Shown here piece after piece: positions 1 through 9,502 of a stretch of DNA of 64,000 bases. The notes beneath the pieces were generated by a model. The model made no database searches. It was not told the DNA's origin and was given only the letters and a program-made list of their open reading frames with translations. Both the position numbers and the translations under genes were made by a program. Each line of letters begins with the position of its first letter. Positions within the stretch are counted from its first letter, which is position 1. Origin of the DNA: Isoetes taiwanensis (lineage: Eukaryota > Streptophyta > Lycopodiopsida > Isoetales > Isoetaceae); the NCBI GenBank assembly GCA_021234155.1, contig JAJEKV010000104.1, forward strand, positions 3,271,985 through 3,335,984, written 5' to 3'.

Positions 1-471
1 CAGGACATTGTGGAGAATTCCTGTTGATGAGTCAGCATGATAAGCTGGAGCTTTCCCTTTGTCCCTATTTCTTTCAAAGTTTTTCAAAACTTTAACTGCC
101 GAGCAGTTATTCTTATCAACAGCTGCCTTTTGAGTATAAGATAATGTCACATGGTTATCCCTTATTTGAGATGCAGAAGACGATTTTTGAAGTTGCTTAT
201 TCCTGATTCTTTTCTTGCTTCCATTGACTCTATGCCAAATATGACCTTGATCCCTGTTGACTTGTATGTCAGTCATGCCTGAGATTCCTGATTTCTCAGA
301 TATGTGTACCTCATTAAACCTGGTTGTTTCTGTAGCTCTGGTGACAGTTTCCATCTGAGATTCCCTGTTACCATCCACACTCGACCTAGAGTTAACTAAA
401 CAATCATTGTACCAGAAATGCCTCTTCAGACAATTTTGGCATTGCGGTGGGTTCCTATGCACAGGCCGCAA
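1..471 (-). CDS. partial zinc-knuckle ORF, runs off left edge
   Basis: One minus-strand frame stays open from a TAG at 472-474 down to base 1, about 157 codons, and leaves the window. Near its upstream end it encodes a Cys-rich knuckle, CQNCLKRHFWYNDC, spaced C-x2-C-x3-H-x5-C, like the single zinc knuckles of retrotransposon gag and related plant retroelement proteins. The rest is polar, rich in Ser, Lys, Arg and Asn, without a recognisable enzyme motif. The first bases of the frame overlap the dispersed repeat that starts near 445, so no natural start codon can be assigned. The most likely reading is an internal piece of a retroelement ORF. A host zinc-knuckle gene is possible. I do not recognise the specific protein. 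Confidence 0.4.
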   Translation of the reverse strand, partial: MRPVHRNPPQCQNCLKRHFWYNDCLVNSRSSVDGNRESQMETVTRATETTRFNEVHISEKSGISGMTDIQVNRDQGHIWHRVNGSKKRIRNKQLQKSSSASQIRDNHVTLSYTQKAAVDKNNCSAVKVLKNFERNRDKGKAPAYHADSSTGILHNVL

Positions 472-1229
472 CTAATAGGAACTAAGGGATCTACACTAGG
501 AGCATACTACATATGGCCCTAGGTCTCTACCCCCCTTCCCAATACAAGAGGAGCAAACATGATCAACCAACATCCCATAACATCATATCATGATAATCAT
601 AATAAGAACATCTTAACCTAATCATACATATCTAACTAACAGTTAGGGTTCCTTGATTAGGGTTCAAGATGTTCATCAAAGGTTCTAGGATGGCTCTACT
701 CAAGATACAACATACAGACCCATCTGGAGTGCTAACTTCCAGATGAACTACTATGACTCTACTCCACCTACCTGCTCCGGAAGCGCTTCCTCCCATCTCT
801 GGTGTGTCCATTGCTCGTTGACGGGGTCGAGGTCGTGCTCCCTCTATGATCATACGCACACTTCGAGGGCTGCTGCAGCAGGCTATGCTACGACGAACGA
901 TGCTCGAAACAGGGTTTCGAGCGCGTAGGTGAGTGTTCAGGTGCTAGAGTCCAGAAAAGAGGTCTAGGGTTAGGGTTTGAGCCAATATATGTGAGGGTCC
1001 ACATGGGTTGCCACGTGGCACCACTAGGATGGGGCCGTGTGGCGGTTGTTCAATGGGATAAGGCCATGTGGAAATGGGCCTTATCCTAAGGTTATCTAAG
1101 TTAACAATTAACTTAGATATACGCCCCTTGCCACTTTCTAGGGTATACAAGGCTACCAAAGGTCGACTTGTATAGTGACGGGTCCAGGAATATACGTATT
1201 TATGGCGTATATTCCCTTGGAACGTCACA
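445..1229 (-). repeat. dispersed LTR-like repeat, copy 1
   Basis: This segment is a diverged copy of 51387-52202. They share the 'aggtctctaccccccttccc' block, the 'gctgctg..gctatgct' block, the 'ctagggttagggttt' block and a closing 'ggaacgtcaca'. Read on the minus strand it starts TGTGACGTTCC and the 51-kb copy ends CCCACCA, which resembles LTR ends (TG...CA). I saw no convincing target-site duplication or internal coding region beside it, so a solo or decayed LTR is the best guess. Confidence 0.5.
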
Positions 1230-1390
1230 GCTGTTAAAAGATAGCATTCTTCTCCGACGCTGATAAAGAACCAGAATGCTAGAATTGGCATTGGGAAAAA
1301 TAGAGGATGAAGGTGTGCATATTCGGAATGGAATCACACTCACCTTAGTTCAGCAGACATCGATTGATCTTGGGCGCTCGGTCGATTGAT

Positions 1391-1740
1391 TGTTTGGATT
1401 CTTGGCATACACCCTGCAGCAGCAGTCCATGACTGCCGGATGCTACAAAGCTGCCATGCTCATGATCACAAAACAAGAACAAGACAAGAAATATGTACAA
1501 AGAATGAAGGTGAACGTGGCCAAATGAGGCTCTCCAAATATGAGATAAACCTGAGTACATCTGAAGAGGCTCCGGTCTAATATAGTGTAGACCGCAAATC
1601 TGAGCCGTACACTAACTAAATCTAATCCCTACACTTATGTTAACCTAATCATGCCAAGTGTCAGTCTGCCACCACTGACACCTAACATGTGCATGCACCT
1701 GACATGTGCATGCACAATGTTAACCACTAGGTGGTTAACA
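1391..1740 (-). repeat. 3' LTR of the minus-strand retrotransposon
   Basis: A 350-bp terminal repeat running TGTTTGGATTC to GGTGGTTAACA on the plus strand, therefore TGTTAACC...CAAACA on its own strand. It is almost identical to 4140-4487. It contains an internal inverted motif, 'gttaaccactaggtggttaac', at its transcription-start side. Confidence 0.85.
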
Positions 1741-1757
1741 CTGCCTCCCCCTAAAAG
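1741..1757 (-). other. polypurine tract
   Basis: On the minus strand the bases just upstream of the 3' LTR read TTTTAGGGGGAGGCAG, a purine run in the position where plus-strand DNA priming occurs in LTR elements. Confidence 0.7.
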
Positions 1758-2099
1758 TTTTTAGCACAAAAACATGTACAGACTTTTATAAGACAAGTCC
1801 GACAATTACAACAAGGTGCCAAAAATTTAGGGGCAAAAATGATGGTACTGGTAATGGGTTGTTGTGTCGCCGAAAGATCTTCATGAAGGCATTGATGACG
1901 AATAGGATCCGAAGGAATGTCGATGCAGAACATGGATCATAGGAACTTTGGGGCAAAAAAACATAAGGACCATCCCCTTATATTATGGGTAAGTCCATTG
2001 GAACAAATATTGCCCAAAAGTGCACGAAAAAAGCTTAAAAACAATGATTATAGGGGGCCTTCAAAATGTAAGCACCTTAAAAGCATCCCCCGTGATCGA

Positions 2100-2345
2100 C
2101 CATAGGAGAGCGTGGCTATGTGTCACAATATTTGTGCAGAGCGTGGATGTTGAGCAAAAAGCGTGGCCATAAGCAAGCAAAGCGTGAGCGTGGGAGCATG
2201 AAGCGTGGCTGGAGCGTGGTCAATCTGCGTGGTCAAACGTGGGCAAAAATACAGAGCGTGGGTGTGAGCGTGACTTTTGAATTAGCGTGCCCGTGGCGTG
2301 GACCTGAGGAATATGGGCGTGGACACCCGTGAGCCAGCGTGAGCC
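2100..2345 (+). repeat. GCGTGG-rich low-complexity tract
   Basis: Within the LTR-element interior the hexamer-like word AGCGTGG/GCGTGA recurs about fifteen times in 240 bp at irregular spacing. No protein reading frame explains it. It could be a run of short protein-binding sites or a decayed minisatellite. Confidence 0.5.
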
Positions 2346-3591
2346 CTAAGGACAAGAGTGTATCTGGGCCATAGATCTTTAGGCGGCCAAATCATAGCCG
2401 TTGGGAAAAAAAAAAGCCCTAGCAGATTAGGAATAGTATGCAGACAGGAAAGAGAAGGCCAGGAAAAGAAGGCCAGAAACGGCCGCCGGAGTTGCTGGAA
2501 CACAGTTGTTTCTATATGCGTCTGGGAGGGCGGCCTGATTTTGTGCAACATAGACTAAGGCGGTTCTTCTGATGTTTGCTAAATCTGAATGTTGATCCGG
2601 ATATAATGGCGGATTTGGGTCTGCCATGGAGAGAAACTGTCTAGAATGGCTATAACAGAGAGATCTTGCAGGAACAGATGGCGGTGGTTGCATGGCAGGA
2701 TCTCGAACCCTGAAATATGGCTTTGCTTCTGCCCTTCATGGCGGTGATCGAAGCCTGCTTGAATGTGAAGGTGATCTGCTGCTATTGCCAGAGTATGGTG
2801 GAGAATGGAACTGAATATCGGCCTTGATGCCGAAATGGGAGCTTCTTTAGATAGGAACTGGCCAGAGATGTTGTAATTGAATCATTTGTTTTGCAGGAAT
2901 CGGTGCTGGAAGACAGATGCACAGATTAGAAGCTGAGAAACGGTGGAGCTGTAGAAAGATTGTATGAAATAAATCTTCGAGCTTGGACTGATGTGAATGT
3001 GTGCTGGTTTTGCAGATGATGCGAGAGAGCCTGGAGGAATCCGAGTTGAGGCTTCAAGGATTTATCGAAATATGCTTGCTTGAATAGTGCTCTGCAGCTG
3101 GTATATCCGTGAGACAGATGAATGGGGGCTAGCAGGGATGCTGGCCGTCTTAAAAACTCAATAAGAAAGACATGATTGCTCTGTGCAGATGCCAGATTGA
3201 TGGAAAGTGTTGGAAGAAGACTCTGCACTAAGACTCGAATCCTAGAGCCTGAGATGCTTGAACGATTTCGCTGTACTCAAAAGAAACTGATAAAGTTAAA
3301 CTTTGATGCAGGTCTGATAGCTCTGGATAAAACATACTGCACACGATGTGAAGAACAACTCTGATGCTTGCTGTGTTGAATGTGCAGGGACGAGTTTTTG
3401 GCAGATGAAGAACCAAGTAACTCCCTCTTGAGAAATCTATTCTGATAATGGATTTTGACTCGTGTGTATTGGCAGGAACCAGGAAGAGATAAAGCTGTAA
3501 ATCTATAGTCTCTAGCCAAGGTAATGTGAACTTTTGGGCTCAAAGGGGGCTAGCCAAGTGCTGGCCCTCTGCCAAATAATCTGAAAAAGAA

Positions 3592-3673
3592 ATTTTCGTG
3601 AAAATCTTGAGACTTGGAGAGGCAGATGAGATGTTTTCGTGAAAATCTTGAGACTTGGAGAGGCAGATGAGAT
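3592..3673 (+). repeat. 41-bp tandem duplication
   Basis: The stretch 'tttcgtgaaaatcttgag...ggcagatgagat' occurs twice back to back inside the LTR-element interior, with almost no difference between copies. Confidence 0.75.
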
Positions 3674-4119
3674 AAACATCCCTGTGGCATATGAATATTT
3701 TTGGATATGCAGAAGCATGTTTTCTGATAAAACTGAGAGACAAACAGAGAATAATGAAAAAATCATGATATTTTGAGAATTTTTCAGCAAATAGAAGAGA
3801 AAAAAGGATCAAACTGTTGATTTTTCTGAAGATCTTGCAGAGAGGAGTGCTGTCACCACTCCAGAAATCCCCTACTGTAAAATTGTGCTTGCTGCAGCTT
3901 GAAAAACAGAGTTTTTGAAAACGATTTTCATAACAAACTAAGTGCTAAGGAATTGATTGACAAAGGGGCCTCCAGCCGGACCATTTCAACAACTGGTTGG
4001 GCCAAATAACGGGATTGAAGGGTTGAGAGTAGTGTACAAGAAGTATTCAAGAACTGATGATGATTAGAGCAGCAAGAACAACAGCAAAACAGCAAGGCGA
4101 AAGAAGTGATCACGAGCGA

Positions 4120-4139
4120 ACCCGGCATAACGGCGCCAA
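4120..4139 (-). other. primer binding site
   Basis: Directly downstream of the 5' LTR on the minus strand the sequence reads TGGCGCCGTTATGCCGGG. This closely resembles the TGGCGCCGTTGCCGGGG primer-binding site of many plant Ty3-type elements. It fixes the element's orientation. Confidence 0.7.
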
Positions 4140-4487
4140 TGTTTGGATTCTTGGCATACACCTGCAAAGCCGATCCATGATCACGGATGCTACAAAGCTG
4201 CCATGCTCATGATCACAAAACAAGAACAAGACAAGAAATATGTACAAAGAATGAAGGTGAACGTGGCCAAATGAGGCTCTCCAAATATGAGATGAACCTG
4301 AGTACATCTGAAGAGGCTCCGGTCTAATATAGTGTAGACCGCAAATCTGAGCCGTACACTAACTAAATCTAATCCCTACACTTATGTTAACCTAATCATG
4401 CCAAGTGTCAGTCTGCCACCACTGACACCTAACATGTGCATGCACCTGACATGTGCATGCACAATGTTAACCACTAGGTGGTTAACA
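4140..4487 (-). repeat. 5' LTR of the minus-strand retrotransposon
   Basis: A 348-bp partner of 1391-1740, followed on the plus strand by the target duplicate TTGAT. It differs from the other copy near 4160-4190, where short bases around 'gccgatccatgatcacgg' replace 'cagcagtccatgactgccgg'. Confidence 0.85.
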
Positions 4488-4625
4488 TTGATCTTGGGCG
4501 CTCTAGACGGGTCGATTGATCTTGAGCGCTCTGAGGACGGGTCGATTGATCTTGGGCACTCTGAGGACGGGTCGATTGATTTTGGGCGCTCTGATTGATC
4601 TTGGGTCGATTGAGGGCGCTATGAT
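4488..4625 (+). repeat. GGTCGATTGATCTTGGGCGCTCT minisatellite
   Basis: About four imperfect tandem units of roughly 30 bp share a GTCGATTGAT..TTGGGCGCTCT core followed by GAGGACGG. The other side of the array is seen at 1366-1390, so the LTR retrotransposon landed inside this array and split it. Confidence 0.75.
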
Positions 4626-4890
4626 AGTAGGTGGCCGATTATGTGGTAGTAGATTGCCACATATGCGTTTCTTGAAAATAATAATTATTTGTTTTCTTGA
4701 AATTTCACTAAAAAGAAAAACACATTTTAAATTTGTAAATGAGCGGGACGGGCGGTTAATTCAGGCGGTATAAATTGAAAAGGACGCGAATTTGAATTTA
4801 CGGTTGTAAATCTGACGACATAGATTATGAACGCATACATATAAGTTTAAACCAAAACCCCAGTCTCATATTATCTGCACTTGCAGTTCT

Positions 4891-5017
4891 ATGGCATCTA
4901 GAGGATCTGGCAGCCGCGGCCGAGGCGCAGGTAGAGGTGGGCGACAGGCCAAAGCACAAATCCAAAGCCTGGAGCTTGCTGAACAAGCAGAAAGCACAAA
5001 TCTAGCAAGCGCCTCAG
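4891..5017 (+). CDS. locus A exon 1 (Gly/Arg-rich N-terminus)
   Basis: ATG at 4891 opens MASRGSGSRGRGAGRGG, an RGG-like basic start typical of nucleic-acid-binding or nuclear proteins. It is followed by a short Gln/Glu helix-like stretch. The exon ends at CCTCAG|GTATGA with phase 1. The next exon begins after TTTTACAG at 5697 and completes a Gly codon in frame. A TATA-like TATAAATTG lies at about 4769. The first in-frame stop (TAG at 5025) falls inside the intron, which supports splicing. Confidence 0.55.
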
Positions 5018-5696
5018 GTATGAATTAGTGTTTTTGTTCTGTAATTTATTTCTATGTCCTTCTTTTTGTTAGGTTTTTAGGATTTTTTTCTCTAATAGTA
5101 GAGTTATTATCCGATAAGAAGCACGTGCCCTCTAATACTTGAGTTCATATGTCCCAGAAATGTATGCAAATGAATGCTTAATGTGTGCATGTTGTTTTTT
5201 CTTTTACTGTTGTATGTGCTGTTTCAAGTTTGTATACTTAGCTGAACAGTATTCAGTAGTTAGTTGTGTTTTTTATAGTTAATTGTGTGCTCTGATGACG
5301 ATTCAACTCTTCAAGTTGTGGTGTTTATAGTTATTTGTGTCCCTGCCGCACTACATTAGTTTCTATATCTTGAGATGAAGATTCAACTCTTTAAGTTGTG
5401 TTTTTTATAGTTAGTTGTGTCCTGAGCACTTTGATTCGGGCAAAACGCCCCTGGCGCAGTTTAATTAGTCATTACATTAGTTTCTTTATCTTTAAGGTCA
5501 CTTCTAAAGCGCGCCAAGCGCGTATTTGTTGCATTTTGATTGGGACAAAACGCGCCTGGCGCATGGCCCCAATTAAGTAAATGAACTTGCTCTGTATTCA
5601 TTTTCAAATCGCGCCAAGCGCATTTTTGTTGCATATGTTTCGACTTAGCATATATTCTAGCATTAAAAGATTAACCCATGTGCTGTAATTTTACAG
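5018..5696 (+). repeat. locus A intron 1 with four GC-rich palindromes
   Basis: The intron is otherwise AT-rich. Sites near 5442, 5506, 5547 and 5606 match variants of the CGCGCCWGGCGCG palindrome flanked by AAA/TTT. The same family appears in the later introns of this locus and downstream of it. A repeated phrase (ttcaactct..aagttgtg.. ttatagtta) is also present at 5304-5425. Confidence 0.65.
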
Positions 5697-5944
5697 GATC
5701 ACAAAAGACAATCAAAAGGAGAACCAAGCACAGCGAGATCTCTTCAGCCCAGAAAAAGCAAAGGACAGATGAAGATATTACTGTTACAGACCTGCAGCAT
5801 GTATTGACGTTAGAAGATACATCTGGAATAATAAAGGCTCAGGTAGAACCTCCATGTCCAGAAGAAGATCTTATAGAGGGGTCAGAATGGTATGTGGAGA
5901 TCTTCAAAACTGGTGGGAAGACAGACCTCATATTCATGTCTAGA
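5697..5944 (+). CDS. locus A exon 2
   Basis: The exon starts in phase after the acceptor at 5696 and encodes a Lys/Arg-rich segment followed by an acidic segment ending ..EWYVEIFKTGGKTDLIFM. The donor AGA|GTAAGA follows, then a GATA microsatellite (5949-5972). The exon corresponds loosely to the N-terminal module of locus B (IYENFQTQWFF..). I recognise no domain. Confidence 0.5.
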
Positions 5945-6000
5945 GTAAGATAGATAGATAGATAGATAGATAGTATTTTTACGTCATGCCACATTGGCAG

Positions 6001-6859
6001 CGTCCATGAGGACATATGACGGACCCCCAGAGAAGCAGGGAATTCTTATCACATGCGAAGTACAGGACGATTCTTTCTGTTCAGTGCTAGTTGAAGTGGG
6101 CCAAAAAAGCCTGAAGAAGATCAATCAATGCAGTGCTAGCTCTTTTAAAGAGACTGCATTAAGATCAGACGACATGGCTGATTCCCTCTTTAAGTTTGGC
6201 TGGAAAGTTGGTGAGCCATTGACTCCTAAACGAATATACGAGGGGGTTACAGCTGTTCGACGAGCCATTAGCACGAGGCCCTCGGGTAGTGTCTACTTAC
6301 AGGCAGTGAAGGATAAGGAAGAAGCTAGCTCTAAAGGCAGGGAAACTACAGAAGTGACACCAGGCCTTACAAGTGACGATGACAAGGCCAGGCAGTTGGA
6401 GGCAATGAGCAAACTGAAAATATCCACTGGGCCTGAACTTCACACATCCAGTCCACGTGGATAGGCTTTTCAGGTCCACTAAAGCTATTTATGACAGCAG
6501 AAGGTATGACAAGCAGCACTCCTTGGAGATAGTGAACAGCATGATCAAAAATCCAGGGCAGGTGCCAATGCCTGCAGATGTAGTGCCGTATGATACCAGA
6601 ACAAAGAAGGTAATCATTTGGAGCAAGCTGGAGGACTTCATCGAGAACCCAGACATACATTTTATGATAATAGATGGTCAGCATTTCAATAGAGGCCCAG
6701 AAGGTTCTGATCAAGAAGGCACAGCATACTGGGAATCAGTTGTTCTATAAGTTGTATTCTATCAGAACTGCCGGTTCCTGAGCGGCTCAACAACACCTGC
6801 CGAGCTAGCCGAAATAAGCCACTCCTGAATGATATGGGAAAAACTTTCTTATACAAAAG
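6001..6859 (+). CDS. locus A exon 3, ParB-like domain
   Basis: After the acceptor CATTGGCAG the exon encodes a segment ending near 6430. With a frame change it then encodes about 120 residues resembling a ParB N-terminal-like fold: a helix around SLEIVNSMIKNPG, a strand region KKVIIWSKL, and the signature MIIDGQHS..EAQ. ParB/Srx-fold proteins use a DGxHR or GGNHR-type loop here to bind nucleotide, and locus B has VLGGNHSFKARRQL at the same place. The exon ends TACAAAAG|GTAATTC in phase with exon 4. Frame breaks near 6680 (after GATGGTCAGCAT) and 6765 mean no intact product can be read. ParB function would be nucleotide-dependent DNA binding or nicking, which is an inference from fold only. 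Confidence 0.55.
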
Positions 6860-7327
6860 GTAATTCTCTTCCCTCATTTTTCTTTTTCGTATTTGCAAAT
6901 CGCGCCAGGCGCGATTTCATATTAGAAGGCAAATCGCGTCAGGCGCGATTTGCCTACTCTAAAGAGCAAAGGCTTCCTGGAATGGTAGCCGTTTCTCGTC
7001 AAATAAGCAAATCGCGCCTGACGCATAGTAGAATGCAAATTGCGCCACGCGCGATTTGCCTAGTCTGAGAAGACTTGGCTATCCTTGAAGATAGCCGTTT
7101 CTCCTCAGGGTAGGCAAATCCCGCGTGGCGCGTTTAGCATTTTAATATGAAATCGCGCCAGGCGCGATTTGTTTATTTGAGGAGAAACGGCTTCCTATCC
7201 AGGAAGCCTTTGCTCTTTAGAGTAGGCGCGATTTGCTTTCTAATATGAAATCGCGCCTGGCGCGATTTTAAACTAGAAGGATTGTTTGAATTCACGATTA
7301 TGAAGCTAACAAAGTTATTCCTTGCAG
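6860..7327 (+). repeat. locus A intron 3: palindrome cluster and large inverted repeat
   Basis: This intron holds eight sites of the AAATCGCGCC-W-GGCGCGATTT family, centred near 6908, 6941, 7019, 7047, 7126, 7160, 7225 (half site) and 7258. Between them a roughly 55-bp segment (6951-7007, containing ctactctaaagagcaaaggc) reappears inverted at 7171-7226 and in a diverged direct form at 7058-7110. The intron can therefore fold into one long stem with smaller hairpins. The sites are outside coding sequence and are better conserved than the bases around them. Confidence 0.8.
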
Positions 7328-9314
7328 TCCCTATATAGAGCAACTTCGGCATGCTCGGAACCAGTGGATTGAATATGGAAAGCCAATGCCGACCAGACAG
7401 GGCCAGTCCAAAAGCGCTGAATTCAAGTTGCTGGAAAGGACACTTAGTCAGACTATAATACAGGACAAAACCAAGAGCACCAGATCAAAGAAAAAAAAAG
7501 GAGATGAAAAGGGTGATGCTTCCGAAGAACCAACTGTACCCAAGGATGCCTGCAAGATAGTGTTTTCTTCAGATCCAGTATGGGAGAAATGGAATGAATT
7601 CTGGGATGCCTACGTGGAGAAGAAGTTGCCCGATTCACAAGGAAGATTTCCTCCTGTTGACACATCAATTTTTGATATCCATATAACAGAGATGAGGAAG
7701 GCCCAGGGATTGGACGATCAAGAACTGATCTCAGTTCTGGATAGGTTAATCAGAAAGGAAATCCTTTACAAGAAAACCTCAGCAACAAAGGCTATGGAAT
7801 CAGTTGAAGATGCATGCGACGAGCTGAAAAATATTAGAGTGCTCAAGAAGGCAGTTGGTGAGGAATTACAAAGGCTTACAGGAGAATGGTCGTTGTCGGA
7901 GTTAGGACTCATGCAAAAATATAACGTCTCCAACGACGACCTGAAGAAGTATGTCTTTTAGTCCAAAGACTTTGTCATGCAGCAGAAGTTGAAGAACGTT
8001 GCAAACCTTAAAGGGATTCACACTAAAGTTGCATCCGACTTGAAACGAAAAGTCGCGTTGGTGAAGCAGACCCCGGAGACGGAATCCACGTTTTTTTTTA
8101 TCAAGTGTCCACTGGTTTCAAGTGTGCCTTGCCAGAAGTGGGTGCAGGTCCCCCATGATATCACACTCTTCGTGCTTGATAGCCGAGGCACCAGATGGTC
8201 GCTTGATGACTATAATACGTTCTTCAACATATGCAGTGGTTTCACGACGGAGATGAATTACACTATTGTCACTATATGTCCCTCCGACATGTCCTATGCA
8301 TCTGCTTTAACTGCTGCAAATGACTTAGAATGCGTGAAAGTCATACGGCAGGCGATCCTCATAGATGAAAACAGGGACAGTGACTTCAGCACAGCAAGTA
8401 AAATTTCTCATGTGCTTATTATTATGATAGCCATGATGGATGATAAGGAATATGAAAGGCTTAAGGGAAAACCAGATGGAGACAAACTAGCATGGCAGTG
8501 CTATCAGTTAGATGAACGCATCCTGTGAAACGTCTTCTATCTGGAGCAAGAAGATAAGGGGAAGGGTGTCAAGGTCGTGGAAGAGTTAGAGGAAGAAGAG
8601 GAAGAAGAGGAAGAAAACCAGGCCGACCCTGTTCTTGTGGACCACATTAAGTATGAGCTCCTAACTTCACAGAGGGGGAAGCTAAACAAGAACGGGTTCT
8701 CTATGGACCTTTCCCATTATCTCATTAAAGCATTTTGCCCATTGGGAACAACTTGCTGGGAACTTCACGTTGGAGGTTACATCGGTAGAGAAGCTTTGAA
8801 GTTAGCAAGGAAATGCCAGAGCGTCGTCTCCGATGATCGAGCCAAAAATTTCTTGGACCTCTTCTTTGAGAAAGTACTAGAGGAAGCACCTAGGGGACCA
8901 ATCGACAGTGCAAAAAGCAAAGCTTCTACCTCTAAGGCCGAAATATCTGCAGATTTGCTTAAAGAACGGGAGAATATGAGACAGCTATTGGTTTGGCACC
9001 AACATCATGGATGACACCGAAGAGCAGACAGATCACCAAGTACCTATCGACATGCCTGTGAACATCCTTGACCGTGAAAATATAGAACAAGATGAAAATA
9101 ACAAGGATGATGATAATAACAATAATGATGATGATGAAGCAGACTCCAAATCTGAAAGCACTAGCCAGGTTAGCGTAAAGAGTAATGAACTATCAAGCAT
9201 AGTTCAAACTGTACAGATCTCAACTGATGTGGTTGGTGCTTCTAGCAGACCGGAGACAACTCAGAATAAGGATGCAATGGAAGAAGACACCACGGGGAAT
9301 GATGAAGAAGAAAG
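7328..9314 (+). CDS. locus A exon 4, methyltransferase-like domain without catalytic motifs
   Basis: A long exon starting after CTTGCAG and joining exon 3 in phase. It encodes a Lys-rich linker, then helices (ITEMRKAQGLDDQELISVLD) that match ITVWREMQGFSDTKILERLL in locus B. Next comes a region parallel to the B methyltransferase. Where B has the catalytic IADLPYG, A has FVLDSRGT. Where B has the AdoMet loop DAFSGSGTT, A has ELHVGGYIG. Both key motifs of a beta-class DNA methyltransferase are therefore lost. The exon continues through a Glu run (8577-8620) into an acidic Asp/Asn linker and ends GAAAG|GTATCG. In-frame TAG at about 7959, TGA at about 8526 and a frame change near 8980 interrupt it. 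It is either a decayed gene or a pseudoenzyme hit by assembly indels. Confidence 0.6.
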
Positions 9315-9502
9315 GTATCGTGACAATGTTCTTTTTTTTTTATATCCATGCATTTTACAAACTACAACAAGCATATAGAAATCGCGCCTGGGTTCCTAGA
9401 GATCATATTTTTAGATTATGTTATGCATCATTAATGAAATCGCGCCTGGCGCGTTTTCGTTTTCCATTTCTTTCATCTCACACGTTATTGTTCGCCTTAC
9501 AG
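9315..9502 (+). repeat. locus A intron 4 with palindromes
   Basis: A GT-AG intron (GTATCG...TTACAG). It contains a partial site at about 9379 (AAATCGCGCCTGG) and a fuller one at 9436-9456 of the same GC-rich palindrome family. The flanking exons join in frame, giving EER|NDSASPKVLVFDLNG. Confidence 0.7.

Larger units (their letters stand above)
1391..4487 (-). mobile_element. complete non-autonomous LTR retrotransposon
   Basis: Two near-identical direct repeats (1391-1740 and 4140-4487) bound a 2.4-kb interior. The whole unit is flanked by the 5-bp duplication TTGAT (1386-1390 and 4488-4492). On the minus strand the 5' LTR is at 4140-4487. It is followed at once by a primer-binding-type sequence TGGCGCCGTTATGCCGGG, and the 3' LTR (1391-1740) is preceded by a purine tract. 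These are the standard landmarks of a Ty3-type LTR element. The interior has no gag, protease, RT or integrase that I can recognise, so it must have been mobilised in trans (LARD/TRIM-like). The LTRs differ mainly in one short patch near 1412-1435, which suggests a recent insertion. Confidence 0.85.
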
